A stretch of 61,632 bases of DNA from Acidobacteriaceae bacterium (GTDB lineage: Bacteria > Acidobacteriota > Terriglobia > Bryobacterales > Bryobacteraceae): assembly GCA_019240405.1 (NCBI GenBank), contig JAFAYL010000040.1, positions 1-61,632 on the forward strand, given 5' to 3'. Every line of letters begins with the position of its first letter. Positions within the stretch are counted from its first letter, which is position 1. Positions 1 to 9,213 of this stretch are shown here, in pieces. The translations under genes and the position numbers were made by a program. The notes beneath the pieces were generated by a model. That model was not told the DNA's origin and searched no databases. It saw nothing but the letters and a program-made list of their open reading frames with translations.

Positions 1-388
1 GGCCGAGCGCTGCAAGCGTCACGTCCTGGGGCTGTCGCCGGAAGCAGAAGAGATGATCATGTCCTACTCGTGGCCTGGGAATGTCCGCGAACTCGAAAAC
101 GCAATCGAACGAGCTGTTGTTCTCGGAGTCTCTGAGTGGGTTCTGCCTGAAGACCTGCCGGAAAGTCTTCTTGAATCTGCGCCGCATGAGGCCGGGACGA
201 GATATCACCATTCGGTCGGCCAGGCGAAGCGCGACGCCATTATCGACGCCTACGCGCAAGGTAACGGCGATTATAAACAGGCGGCGCGAATCTTGGGCCT
301 TCACCCGAATTACTTACTTCGATTGGTTCGGAATCTCGGGCTTCGCGAGGAAATCAATCGCTTGCACTCAAACGCGGCCAGCCGCTAG
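1..388 (+). CDS. Sigma-54-dependent response regulator, C-terminal part (5' end outside window)
   Basis: The gene enters from the left edge, so only the last ~128 residues are visible. They hold the end of a sigma-54 AAA+ domain, with the WPGNVREL motif (R-finger/sensor region) and the conserved [10 protein letters not shown] helix. A linker follows, then a Fis-type helix-turn-helix at the C-terminus ([22 protein letters not shown]). Proteins of this family bind enhancer DNA and use ATP to open RNA polymerase-sigma54 promoters. The N-terminal sensory domain, and so the signal, cannot be seen. The stop codon TAG overlaps the 3' end of the convergent ubiE gene by about 20 bp. The family is secure; the target genes are unknown. 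Confidence 0.9.
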   Translation, partial: AERCKRHVLGLSPEAEEMIMSYSWPGNVRELENAIERAVVLGVSEWVLPEDLPESLLESAPHEAGTRYHHSVGQAKRDAIIDAYAQGNGDYKQAARILGLHPNYLLRLVRNLGLREEINRLHSNAASR

Positions 389-1120
389 TCCGGTGTGGAG
401 CGCCGCGATTCCTCCGGTGAGCAACTCGAATCTCGTGTTCACGAATCCGGCCGCATTCATCATTCTTACTAGCTCGCGCGCACTTGGGAATTTTTGAATA
501 GAATCGGGGAGATACTTGTAAGCTCCAGGGCTCCCGGAAACGAGTGAGCCGATCGCCGGCAAAATGATACGCGAATAGAATCCGTACGCAGTCTTCATGA
601 TGAGTCCGGGAGGTTGTGAAAATTCCAAAATGGCGAGCATGCCGCCGGGCTTTAATACGCGGTGCAGCTCCTGAAGGCCTGAATTGTAATTCGCTAGATT
701 GCGAAATCCGAAAGCGATCGAAACGGCATCGAGCTTGTGATCGGCGATTGGAAGCTGGAGCGCATCGGCCTCGAATAGCGAAGCACCAGATTGCTTACGT
801 GCAGCCTTCGCCTGAGCCGCTACCAACATCGGGTGGCAGAAATCGGCGCCGAAGATTGATCCTTTTCCCTCTTTTTCCAGATCCAGCATGACGTCTCCAG
901 TGCCGCAGCACAGATCGAGCACCTTGGACTCGGGTTCGCTAAAAATGACCGATAGCCGCCGCACTAGAGCGGCTCGCCACGACCGGTCGATATTCAACGA
1001 GAGCAGGTGGTTCAGGAGATCATATTTCGACGCAATCGCGGCGAACATACGCTCGACCCATTGCGCAGCTTCGCGTTCGTCTCTCGTACCGGGTGGTGTT
1101 GTTCCCGCTGTTGTATTCAC
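368..1120 (-). CDS. ubiE: Demethylmenaquinone methyltransferase (UbiE/MenG family)
   Basis: This 250-residue class I SAM methyltransferase should carry out the C-methylation step of menaquinone synthesis (demethylmenaquinone to menaquinone), in the cytoplasm at the membrane face. The SAM-binding motif I reads [14 protein letters not shown]. The UbiE signatures [17 protein letters not shown] near the N-terminus and [24 protein letters not shown] and [11 protein letters not shown] further on are all clear. The ATG start overlaps the aroB stop as ATGA, so the two genes are almost certainly one transcript with coupled translation. No ubiquinone genes are near. A menaquinone role is inferred from the presumed acidobacterial origin. 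Confidence 0.93.
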   Translation of the reverse strand: MNTTAGTTPPGTRDEREAAQWVERMFAAIASKYDLLNHLLSLNIDRSWRAALVRRLSVIFSEPESKVLDLCCGTGDVMLDLEKEGKGSIFGADFCHPMLVAAQAKAARKQSGASLFEADALQLPIADHKLDAVSIAFGFRNLANYNSGLQELHRVLKPGGMLAILEFSQPPGLIMKTAYGFYSRIILPAIGSLVSGSPGAYKYLPDSIQKFPSARELVRMMNAAGFVNTRFELLTGGIAALHTGLAAGRV

Positions 1121-2193
1121 GAGAGTTCCTGCAAGGATGCGGCGATTGCCTGGCGAAGGATCCCTACGTCAATTCCAGAGATGATTTTCACTTCGCCGAT
1201 GGCCGTAGGAAGCACAAAGTGAATCTTGCCCTGGAGAGTTTTTTTGTCGGCGGCTAGACGCTCGATGAGCCGGTCCGGACTGAGGTGCTTCGCCGGGGGT
1301 AGAGGGCCGTAGCGGCAAATTACACGCCGAACTTCTCCAGCGTTATCGCTGTTAAGCATTCCAAGCAATTCAGCGAGCCGTGTTGCGGTGAGCATACCCC
1401 ATGCGACAGCTTCGCCATGCAGAAATTGAGCATACTGCGTCTCTGCTTCAATGGCGTGACCAATCGTGTGCCCGAAATTCAAAATCCGGCGCAGGTCGCT
1501 TTCGCGCTCATCGGCGGAAACGATCTCGGCTTTGATTCGGACGGCCCGGGCGATTAAATCGTCGACCAGGTCAGGTTTTCTTGACAGTACCTCATCGGAA
1601 AGATTAGCCAGCAAATCAAAAAGCGGCCGGTCGCGAATGACGCCACACTTTAATACCTCGAAAAGTCCGGCCCGATACTCGCGATCGGGAAGTGTCGCGA
1701 TGACGTCCGGGTCGATCAACACAGCTAAGGGCTGATAGAAAGTTCCAATCAGGTTTTTTCCGGAAACGAGATTCACGCCCGTCTTTCCGCCGATCGCCGC
1801 ATCCACCTGCGCTAGTAAGGTCGTCGGAATCTGCAGCACGTCGATGCTGCGCATGAAAATGGATGCGAGAAATCCAGCGATGTCCGTGACAATGCCGCCC
1901 CCGAAGGCGATTAGCGCGCTCGTGCGATCCGCGCCATATTCGACCATCTGTTCAGCGAGCGCTTCGAGCGCGGCAAGCCGTTTGTTCACCTCGCCGCCCG
2001 CAAAGAACAGAACCCGCAGATCGCCCAGTTGTCCGCCGATTTCCGCTCCATGCAATGTCCAAACATCCTCTGTCGTGACGAGAAATATCTTGCCGGCAGA
2101 GGAAGGAACAAACTCAGAGACGCGCCGCAAAATGCCTCGCTCAACGACGCACGGATATGTTCGCTGAGCGGTTCGAACATCGAAGCGGTGCAT
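1117..2193 (-). CDS. aroB: 3-dehydroquinate synthase
   Basis: AroB converts DAHP to 3-dehydroquinate, the second step of the shikimate pathway, using NAD+ and a divalent metal. The 358-residue product has the family blocks: an NAD-binding region with ALIAFGGGIVTDIAGFLASIFMRSID, QIPTTLLAQVDAAIGGKTGVN, the KCGVIRDRPLF segment and the metal-ligand histidine block LNFGHTIGHAIE. The frame stays open upstream to 2286, but that extension is basic and unlike AroB. The start MHRFDVRTAQRTYP at 2193 matches the usual N-terminus; 2211 is a second option. The gene is followed directly by ubiE (ATGA overlap) and is divergent from the cation exchanger. Confidence 0.95.
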   Translation of the reverse strand: MHRFDVRTAQRTYPCVVERGILRRVSEFVPSSAGKIFLVTTEDVWTLHGAEIGGQLGDLRVLFFAGGEVNKRLAALEALAEQMVEYGADRTSALIAFGGGIVTDIAGFLASIFMRSIDVLQIPTTLLAQVDAAIGGKTGVNLVSGKNLIGTFYQPLAVLIDPDVIATLPDREYRAGLFEVLKCGVIRDRPLFDLLANLSDEVLSRKPDLVDDLIARAVRIKAEIVSADERESDLRRILNFGHTIGHAIEAETQYAQFLHGEAVAWGMLTATRLAELLGMLNSDNAGEVRRVICRYGPLPPAKHLSPDRLIERLAADKKTLQGKIHFVLPTAIGEVKIISGIDVGILRQAIAASLQELS

Positions 2194-2317
2194 GTGATCT
2201 CGTTGTATCATTGTCGTTATCTCTGCCCCGGTTGGGCGCCTTCGCGCCAATTTCTTCGTAATCGGAGCAGCCATTCTAGTTGTCACACCGCCTCTCTATC
2301 ACTCGACGCCCTGGGCA

Positions 2318-3442
2318 GTGCTTTGGACTGCACCGGTCATTGTTCTCGCTTCACTTTTGATCACATGGGGCGCGGAAGCAGCGCAGTTCTTCATCGCCCA
2401 GGGTTTCGCGCTCGCGATTCTCGCGTGGATGCAGACACTTCCGGAATTTGCGGTTGAAGCGGTACTCGCTTGGCGGCAGCAAACGAGCCTGTTGATCGCG
2501 AACCTTACCGGCGCATTGCGGCTTTTGACCGGCCTCGCATGGCCCATGATCTATGCAACCGCGGCTGCGGTTCATCGCCGGCGCACTGGGCAACCACTTC
2601 GGCATATTCAACTCGTTCCCCACCAAAGCGTGGAGGTTTTCGGGCTGCTCTTTCCGCTGCTTTATGCGCTTGTGATCTGGGGCAAGGCGAGTCTGCATGT
2701 TTATGACGCATTCATTCTTGCTGTTCTCTATAGCGCGTATCTCACGCTTCTCGTCAAACTTCCCCCGCAAGAGCACGAAGGCATTCAGGATTTGCCGTCT
2801 GTCCCGAGAAAGATGGTGCTTGCGCCGCCACAAAAGCGCGCTCTCGGAATTGCGGCGTGCTTTCTCGCCGGGGGAGTGCTAATTTACTTTACTGCTGAAC
2901 CGTTTCTCGGTAGCTTGATTGCGGTGGCAGCAACGGTTGGTATTCCGAGCTTTGCTGTGATTCAGTGGCTTGCGCCTATTATTTCCGAATTCCCAGAGCT
3001 AGCATCGACCTTCTATTTTGCGCGACAAAAGGAGAACGCCTCGATTGCGATTATGAACATTGCTTCCAGCAACATCAATCAATGGACATTGCTTGTTGCC
3101 ATGCTGCCGGTGGTTCTCTCGCTCAGCCGCGGCGAGCTTTCGTCATTTTCGCTCGACAATCAGCAAAGAATAGAGCTTCTGCTCACCATCGGCCAGAGCT
3201 TTGTTGCCATGATCTTTCTTACCAATATGAGAATCGAATGGTGGGAAGCGATGGCGATGTTCTCATTGTTTGCCGCGCAATTTGTTCTGCCACCCCTGAT
3301 CGGAAATCAAGCAAAGACATGGATCACGCTGGCATTCTTTGCGTGGACCATTATGGCTATTGCAGCGATGATCGTTCGGGCGCGTGTTCCCCGAGCGCTA
3401 ATGGAATTCCGCGATACCTGGCGACTCTATATCAGAAGCTAA
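2318..3442 (+). CDS. CaCA-superfamily cation (Na+/Ca2+-type) antiporter
   Basis: This hydrophobic protein of 374 residues has about ten membrane segments in two related halves. Each half carries an alpha-repeat with an acidic core: LPEFAVEAVLAW in the first (about residues 42-53) and ISEFPELAS in the second. These are typical of CaCA exchangers, which move Ca2+ or other cations against Na+ or H+. The first half is followed by a short loop with conserved HQSVEVFGLLFPLLY. The earliest standard start in frame is GTG at 2318. The frame is open back to a stop at 2195-2197 and would encode another hydrophobic stretch, but has no ATG, GTG or TTG. The substrate cannot be told from sequence. Confidence 0.75.
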   Translation: MLWTAPVIVLASLLITWGAEAAQFFIAQGFALAILAWMQTLPEFAVEAVLAWRQQTSLLIANLTGALRLLTGLAWPMIYATAAAVHRRRTGQPLRHIQLVPHQSVEVFGLLFPLLYALVIWGKASLHVYDAFILAVLYSAYLTLLVKLPPQEHEGIQDLPSVPRKMVLAPPQKRALGIAACFLAGGVLIYFTAEPFLGSLIAVAATVGIPSFAVIQWLAPIISEFPELASTFYFARQKENASIAIMNIASSNINQWTLLVAMLPVVLSLSRGELSSFSLDNQQRIELLLTIGQSFVAMIFLTNMRIEWWEAMAMFSLFAAQFVLPPLIGNQAKTWITLAFFAWTIMAIAAMIVRARVPRALMEFRDTWRLYIRS

Positions 3443-3792
3443 GCGTTTCCGAAATTTATTAGCGCAACGCCAAAAATGATCATCACCAGTCCGGCGATTT
3501 TGCTCATCGTGAACGGTTCCTTAAAGAACAAGCGCGCCCACAGAATGGTCCAGATGTAGCCGAGTGAAACCATCGGATACAGAATCGTCAGCTCTCCTTG
3601 CGACACCCCCATCACGAAAAACACAGATGAGAGCAGATAAAGGCACACGCCGACGGCGAGCCAGTAATTCCTGAGGAAACTTCCTAAGCTGCCCTTGATG
3701 TGCTCCGCGCCGAGCTTCAGAAACACAGCGCCGAAAGAGCCGATGAAGGACGAAGTCAGAATGAACAGAATCGAGCTGAGTGGCGTTCTCAT
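3439..3792 (-). CDS. Half-size DMT-superfamily transporter subunit (EmrE/ArnF-like)
   Basis: A 117-residue protein with four predicted membrane helices, the size of SMR or ArnE/ArnF-type subunits. Recognisable parts are a first helix ending GSFGAVFLKLGAEHIKGS, a central LTILYPMVSLGYIWTILWARLFF block and a final helix KIAGLVMIIFGVALINFG. Such small proteins work as dimers that flip or export lipophilic cations or polyprenyl-linked sugars. The start overlaps the stop of the similar upstream gene by 4 nt, so the pair is probably a heterodimer. Its end overlaps the convergent cation exchanger by 4 nt. The substrate is unknown. Confidence 0.7.
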   Translation of the reverse strand: MRTPLSSILFILTSSFIGSFGAVFLKLGAEHIKGSLGSFLRNYWLAVGVCLYLLSSVFFVMGVSQGELTILYPMVSLGYIWTILWARLFFKEPFTMSKIAGLVMIIFGVALINFGNA

Positions 3793-4244
3793 TCAGCGCC
3801 CCTGGCGACCTGCTTCAATCCAAGGATTGAAACGCCACCTACGATAAACGCAATTCCGATCGCGCGAAAGAAATTCATGTGCTCACTGAGCACGACTAGC
3901 GAAAGCAGCGTCACCCAGACGTATGTCAGCGCGATGATCGGGTAGAGCCTCGACAGCTCGCGCCCTTTGAGAGCCAGAGCCATTAGACCCGTATTCACTC
4001 CGTACAAGCAGTACCCGAAAAGCAGTTTAACGTTCGAAGCGATCCCCAGGCCAAAACGAAACACCAGAGTGGGGTCGTGGAGCACGTTGATCAACGTGAC
4101 ATGAGCGTGGAGCTGCCCGGCGCCGGCCTTGATCAGCATTTGGGCTAGCGCGCCGATCAACGTGCAAGAAAATACGAGGAGAAAAGAGCGCCTCGCACTG
4201 CCACGTGTATCGAGCGGCGCCTCGAGGACGGTCGGAGAGGTCAA
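3789..4244 (-). CDS. Half-size DMT-superfamily transporter subunit, partner of the next gene
   Basis: A 151-residue protein with a short charged N-terminus and four predicted membrane helices. It is related in layout to the 117-residue product downstream: both have a LYPI or LYPM motif followed by a Y(V/I)WT(L/I)L helix (here SRLYPIIALTYVWVTLL) and end in a glycine-rich last helix (FIVGGVSILGL). The ATGA overlap with the downstream gene implies coupled translation and a two-component, EmrE-like or ArnE/F-like transporter. Nothing nearby identifies a substrate. The lipid-A pathway genes that would point to ArnE/ArnF are not in this window. Confidence 0.65.
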   Translation of the reverse strand: MTSPTVLEAPLDTRGSARRSFLLVFSCTLIGALAQMLIKAGAGQLHAHVTLINVLHDPTLVFRFGLGIASNVKLLFGYCLYGVNTGLMALALKGRELSRLYPIIALTYVWVTLLSLVVLSEHMNFFRAIGIAFIVGGVSILGLKQVARGAE

Positions 4245-4338
4245 ACGGTCGATTCCAATTCGAAGAGGCCCTGAAATCTCAGTTTAAAGCATGCGTTCAT
4301 CGCATGCCCGCAAGGGTACACTAAGACGATTATCGGAG

Positions 4339-6417
4339 ATGCGCACCCGTCTATATCGCCTGATCTGGGCGGTGATCTCGGTGATTGCAGCAATCTGCAT
4401 CGGGGCGATTGCGACAGCTCGGCAAGAGCCGGTGAACAGTCTGTGGCTTGTCGCCGCGGCGGGCTCAATCTTTCTTATAGGATTCCGATTCTACGCCAAG
4501 TTCATAGCCGCTAAGGTGATGATGCTTGACGATGGACGAGCTACTCCCGCCGAGCGCTTTCAGGACGGTCATGACTTCGAACCAACAAACAAGTGGATAC
4601 TCCTGGGACACCATTTCGCGGCAATTGCCGGACCGGGCCCTCTGGTCGGACCGATTCTTGCGGCGCAATTTGGCTACTTGCCCGGCGTGCTTTGGATCCT
4701 CTTTGGTGCAGTGCTGGGGGGCGCCGTCCAGGATTTCGTAATTCTGTTTTGCTCGATGCGGCGCGACGGGAAAACGCTGGGGCAGATGGCGCGCGAAGAG
4801 ATCGGCAGAGTAGGCGGGGTCGTATCGCTCGTGACCGTGCTGTTGATCATGATCGTGTTGTTGGCGGTCGTGGCTCTCGTTGTTGTAAACGCTTTGAAAG
4901 GAAGTCCGTGGGGGACTTTCACAATTGCGATGACATTACCGACTGCGGTTTTTATGGGCTTATATCTCCGATATGCACGCCCGGGGAAAGTGCTCGAGTG
5001 CTCTGCGATCGGCTTTGTGCTTGTTGTGCTCAGTATTTTAGGAGGAAAAGCCGTTGCCGAATCTGCGGCCTGGGCGTCACTTTTCACGTGGAGCGGCGTG
5101 GCTCTTGCGATAGCGATCATCGTTTACGGATTTTTTGCGAGCGCGTTGCCGGTTTGGCTGCTGCTGGCTCCTCGCGATTATCTCAGCACGTTCGTGAAAC
5201 TCGGTGTTGTGTTCCTATTGGCCGCCGGCATTTTCTTCACGCATCCTCAACTGGCTTTACCCCCGCTCACACAGTTCACCAATGGCGCCGGACCCATATT
5301 CGCCGGAAAGATTTTCCCGTTCTGCTTCATTACGATCGCGTGCGGAGCAATTTCCGGATTTCATTCCCTAATTTCATCGGGTACAACGCCGAAGATGATT
5401 GCAAAGGAATGGCACGCCTGGCCGATTGGCTACGGAGCCATGCTGCTCGAAGGATTCGTCGGGATCATGGCGATGGTTGCAGCGGCCTCGCTTGCACCGG
5501 GCGTGTTTTTTTCCGTCAATTCGCCGCCGGGCATAGTAGGAGCGACGCCTCAAGCTGCGGTTACGACCATTAGTAGCTGGGGCTTTCACGTGACCGCTGC
5601 CGAAATGTCTCAACTGGCCCGCAGCGTTGGCGAGAACAGTCTCTTCGGCAGAACAGGTGGAGCGCCTTCGCTCGCACTAGGAATGGCCCATATCTTTGGC
5701 CGCGCGCTTCAGAGCGTTGGCTTAGGTGACGGGCTTCTCAGTTTTTGGTATCACTTCGCAATTATGTTCGAGGCGCTGTTCATCTTAACGATCATCGACG
5801 CAGGCACGCGTGTTGGGCGCTTCATGCTGCAGGACCTTCTCGGCCATGTGCACAAGCCGCTCGGGAGAACGGGATGGATGCCGGGGCTGCTGGCTACGAG
5901 CGCTCTAGTTGTCATTGCGTGGGGCTACTTTTTGTATCAGGGCGTCGTTGACCCGCTCGGCGGCATCAATTCATTGTGGCCGCTGTTCGGCATCTCAAAT
6001 CAGTTGCTGAGCGCGATCGCATTCTGCGTCGCCACAACCGTGCTTTTGAAAATGCATGGCCCGCGATTTGCATGGATCACGGGAGCGCCTTTGGTCTGGC
6101 TGGTCACGGTTACGTTTGCTGCAGCCTTTGAAAAGATATTCTCGGATCAGCCTCGTCTGGGATTCCTTGCTCACGCAAATGCCTTAGAGAGTCTTCTTGC
6201 GTCAGGTAAGATTTCACCCGCACAGCTCTCCACTACACGCACGCTGATCTTCAATGAGCGCCTGGATGCAGTCGTGTGCGGAGCATTCTTGATTCTGGTT
6301 TCGGTGATCGTGGTCGATTCCCTCCGCGTCTGGTACGGCTTGCTTCGTGGCACGCGAGCTCCTGTAAGCTCCGAATCGCCATTTGTCCCTTCGCGGCTGG
6401 AGGCTGAAAGCATATGA
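4339..6417 (+). CDS. cstA: Carbon starvation protein A, peptide/pyruvate transporter
   Basis: CstA-family proteins are large inner-membrane permeases that take up peptides or pyruvate when carbon is short. The 692-residue product has the family's early signature (FRFYAKFIAAKVM, DGHDFEPTNKWILLGHHFAAIAGPGPL) and many membrane helices. It also has SGFHSLISSGTTPKMI and a late KKIFS-like loop. I use the ATG at 4339, directly before MRTRLYRLIWAVISV, because the extension to 4291 is polar. The stop overlaps the start of a YbdD/YjiX-like small gene (ATGA at 6414-6417), the usual partner of this family. This is a confident call for the family; peptide versus pyruvate is open. Confidence 0.93.
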   Translation: MRTRLYRLIWAVISVIAAICIGAIATARQEPVNSLWLVAAAGSIFLIGFRFYAKFIAAKVMMLDDGRATPAERFQDGHDFEPTNKWILLGHHFAAIAGPGPLVGPILAAQFGYLPGVLWILFGAVLGGAVQDFVILFCSMRRDGKTLGQMAREEIGRVGGVVSLVTVLLIMIVLLAVVALVVVNALKGSPWGTFTIAMTLPTAVFMGLYLRYARPGKVLECSAIGFVLVVLSILGGKAVAESAAWASLFTWSGVALAIAIIVYGFFASALPVWLLLAPRDYLSTFVKLGVVFLLAAGIFFTHPQLALPPLTQFTNGAGPIFAGKIFPFCFITIACGAISGFHSLISSGTTPKMIAKEWHAWPIGYGAMLLEGFVGIMAMVAAASLAPGVFFSVNSPPGIVGATPQAAVTTISSWGFHVTAAEMSQLARSVGENSLFGRTGGAPSLALGMAHIFGRALQSVGLGDGLLSFWYHFAIMFEALFILTIIDAGTRVGRFMLQDLLGHVHKPLGRTGWMPGLLATSALVVIAWGYFLYQGVVDPLGGINSLWPLFGISNQLLSAIAFCVATTVLLKMHGPRFAWITGAPLVWLVTVTFAAAFEKIFSDQPRLGFLAHANALESLLASGKISPAQLSTTRTLIFNERLDAVVCGAFLILVSVIVVDSLRVWYGLLRGTRAPVSSESPFVPSRLEAESI

Positions 6418-6590
6418 AGGTGCTTGCTCGGTTGGGCAGCTTCGTTGCGGCGCTCGCGCGCGAGCTTTCGGACCAGGGCGCATATGCTCGCCATTTACAG
6501 CGGACCGGGCGCTCTCATTCGGCTGCCGAGTGGAGGCTTTTTATCGATCAGCGGCATCGCAGGAAGTATCAAAGCGCGAAGTGCTGCTGA
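6414..6590 (+). CDS. YbdD/YjiX-like small protein, partner of CstA
   Basis: A 58-residue gene that starts with ATG overlapping the cstA stop (ATGA). The product begins MKVLARLGSFVAALARELSD, contains a Y-x(3)-H segment (GAYARHLQRTG) and a W-R-L-F motif, and ends in a basic stretch closing with KCC. A basic tail ending in two cysteines, a YxxxH core and a position immediately after cstA are the hallmarks of the YbdD/YjiX (DUF466) family, which is needed for CstA-type transport. The gene lies in the leader of polA and is easily missed. Length is close to the ~65 residues usual for the family. Confidence 0.85.
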   Translation: MKVLARLGSFVAALARELSDQGAYARHLQRTGRSHSAAEWRLFIDQRHRRKYQSAKCC

Positions 6591-6621
6591 GGCGTTCGAG
6601 CCGGCTTCTATCCTGAAGAAA

Positions 6622-9177
6622 GTGCCAGTCCCGCGCCTCTTTCTGATCGATACTTTCGGGTTCATTTTTCGCGCCTATCATGCGCGCGCCCGCAGTGGCG
6701 CTCCACCCATGCGAACAAGCGCAGGACTCTCGACTGAGGCCGTTTTCATTTTTCACAATATGGTGCGGCGGCTCGCCACTGAGTTTAAGCCTGATTACGT
6801 CGCGGCAGTTTTTGAAAGCTCCGAGCCCACGTTTCGTTCGGAGAGCTTTGCTGAATACAAGGCCAACCGGACAGAAATGCCGCACGATCTTGGCGAGCAA
6901 ATTCCCTACGTGCGGCGCATTCTCGAAGCCATGCACATCCCGATTCTGGAGTTTCCGGGTTATGAAGCGGACGATGTGATCGGCGCGATTGCCTGCCGCG
7001 AACAGCCAAAGGCGCTGCACGTCGTCATCGTGTCGAGCGACAAGGATATGCTTCAACTCGTCAACGATCGTGTATTCATGCTGAATCCGATGAAAGACGA
7101 CGAATGGTATGACGCGGCGAAGGTCGAGCAGTTCATGGGCGTTAAGCCATCACAGGTTGCCGATCTCTTGGCTTTAAAAGGCGATTCGATCGATAATATT
7201 CCCGGCGCACCCGGGATTGGGGATAAAGGCGCGCGTGAGCTGATCGCGCGCTTTGGGTCGGTTGAAGCACTGCTTGATCGCGCCGCGGAAGTGGAACGCA
7301 AAATGTATCGCGAGAGCCTGCTGAAGAACCGGGATCAAGTACTGCTGAGTAAACAGCTTGCGTCGATTCAAACGCAGGTTCCCATTGAATGGGATCTTCA
7401 ATCATTGCGCGCGCGGCCAGCCGAAAATTCAAGCCTGAGGGCGCTTTATAAAGAGCTTGAATTTTTCAGCTTGCTGAAGGATCTCCCGCCTGAAGATGAC
7501 AGCGCGACGCGGGATTACGGTACCTTGACGGAAGTCCCGGCAGCTGAAGAATGGTTAAGCAAATGCCCATCCGGCGCACCGATCGCGATTTCTCTCGACC
7601 TGACAAACTCATTTGCCGGTTTATCGTATGCAACCGGGCAAGGCCGCGCTATCCCTTTTTCGCTGCTCGAGGTCATCAAGCCGGTTCTTGAATCAGATGG
7701 GGTTCCGAAAATCGTCCATGATGCCAAGAGTTTCTTGATTGCTTGTTCGGCAATCGGCCTTGCGCCGAAAAACATCGCTGAGGACGTGATGCTTTATTCA
7801 TTTCTCCTCAATGCTGATCCAGGTGGCTGTTCACCCGAAGCGCTAGCGGAGCGCTATCTGGATCGCAAGCTGAACGCGGCGGCGGAGCAGCAAGCCGAGG
7901 CGACGCTCGCCGTTCAGGAAATGCTGCGCCCGCAAATCGGGCGGCAGGATTTGCTCCGCGTCTATAACGAAATCGATCTGCCGCTCGCTCCTGTATTGGC
8001 GCAACTTGAAATGACGGGCATTCGCATCGACACGGAAGCGCTCGCCCATCTTTCTATCCGGCTTACGGAACGAATCGAAAAGATAGCGCAGAAGATTTAC
8101 GATTTGGCCGGTCATCCATTCAATGTCAACTCGCCTCAGCAATTGGGGAAAGTGCTGTTCGAGGAAATGGCGCTGCCGTCGCCGGTGAAGTATGGAAAAG
8201 GAAAGGTAATCTCAACTGCTGCCGATGTGTTGGAAAGTCTCGCCCCGGCGTACTCTATCGCGCAGCTCGTTCTCGATTACCGTCAACTGACAAAACTGAA
8301 AGGCACCTACATCGACGCCCTTCCGTCGCTGATTCGCCGCGAGACTGGCAGGCTGCACACCACGTTCAATCAAACCGGCGCGGCAACCGGACGGCTTTCC
8401 TCGTCAAATCCCAACTTGCAAAACATTCCTGTCCGCACCGAGGAAGGTCGCGAGATTCGCGCGGCTTTCATTCCAGAGGCTGGATGGGAGTTGGTCGTCG
8501 CCGATTATTCCCAGATCGAGCTGCGATTACTCGCGCACATGTCAGGTGACCGGGTGCTCGTCGAATCGTTCACGAAGCATGAAGACATTCACACTCGCAC
8601 TGCCGCAGAGGTCTTCAAAGTAGACCCGCTTGTCGTTACGCCAGACATGCGCCGTTCCGCGAAAGCGGTAAATTTCGGGATTGTATACGGTCAAACGCCC
8701 TTTGGTCTCGCGCAGCAGCTCTGCATCGATCGGAAGGAGGCGGAACTTTACATCCGGCGCTACTTCGAACGCTATGCAGGCGTTCGGGAATTCATCGATC
8801 GCACGATTGCGGAGGTACGCCAAACGGGCGTTTCGAAGACCCTTCTTGGCAGGCGGCGTCCCATTCCCGACATGCAGAGCCGTAATCCGTCAGCCAGATC
8901 TTTCGCCGAGCGCACCGCCGTCAACACGCCGCTGCAAGGAACAGCAGCCGATTTCATCAAACTCGCAATGGTCCGCATCGCCGAATCGCTGCAGCGCGAA
9001 AAAATGCAGTCGCGAATGCTTTTGCAGGTGCATGACGAGTTAGTCTTCGAAGCACCGGCGTCCGAGACGGTTCATTTGAAACAGCTAGTGAAAGGTGCGA
9101 TGGAATCCGTGCATGCGCTGGCAGTCCCGCTCGTGGCAGATACCGGTAATGGGCCGAATTGGAGAGACGCGAAGTAA
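6622..9177 (+). CDS. polA: DNA polymerase I
   Basis: Pol I fills gaps and removes RNA primers. Residues 1-~280 form the 5'-3' flap nuclease (LIDTFGFIFRAYHA, FPGYEADDVIGA, SSDKDMLQLV, LKGDSIDNIPGAPGIGDKGA). The C-terminal half carries polymerase motif A (ADYSQIELRLLAHMSGD, ~627), motif B (RRSAKAVNFGIVYG, ~676) and motif C (VHDELVFEAP, ~803). The central 3'-5' exonuclease domain is present but lacks its acidic metal ligands: the Exo I region reads SLDLT and the Exo II region DAKSF, so proofreading is probably lost. The frame is open to 6424, but that part overlaps the small YbdD-like gene. GTG at 6622 (MPVPRLFLID) gives the expected N-terminus and an 851-residue product. Confidence 0.93.
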   Translation: MPVPRLFLIDTFGFIFRAYHARARSGAPPMRTSAGLSTEAVFIFHNMVRRLATEFKPDYVAAVFESSEPTFRSESFAEYKANRTEMPHDLGEQIPYVRRILEAMHIPILEFPGYEADDVIGAIACREQPKALHVVIVSSDKDMLQLVNDRVFMLNPMKDDEWYDAAKVEQFMGVKPSQVADLLALKGDSIDNIPGAPGIGDKGARELIARFGSVEALLDRAAEVERKMYRESLLKNRDQVLLSKQLASIQTQVPIEWDLQSLRARPAENSSLRALYKELEFFSLLKDLPPEDDSATRDYGTLTEVPAAEEWLSKCPSGAPIAISLDLTNSFAGLSYATGQGRAIPFSLLEVIKPVLESDGVPKIVHDAKSFLIACSAIGLAPKNIAEDVMLYSFLLNADPGGCSPEALAERYLDRKLNAAAEQQAEATLAVQEMLRPQIGRQDLLRVYNEIDLPLAPVLAQLEMTGIRIDTEALAHLSIRLTERIEKIAQKIYDLAGHPFNVNSPQQLGKVLFEEMALPSPVKYGKGKVISTAADVLESLAPAYSIAQLVLDYRQLTKLKGTYIDALPSLIRRETGRLHTTFNQTGAATGRLSSSNPNLQNIPVRTEEGREIRAAFIPEAGWELVVADYSQIELRLLAHMSGDRVLVESFTKHEDIHTRTAAEVFKVDPLVVTPDMRRSAKAVNFGIVYGQTPFGLAQQLCIDRKEAELYIRRYFERYAGVREFIDRTIAEVRQTGVSKTLLGRRRPIPDMQSRNPSARSFAERTAVNTPLQGTAADFIKLAMVRIAESLQREKMQSRMLLQVHDELVFEAPASETVHLKQLVKGAMESVHALAVPLVADTGNGPNWRDAK

Positions 9178-9213
9178 TTCCAAATTGAAGCTGGATGCGA
9201 AACTGAAATTAAA

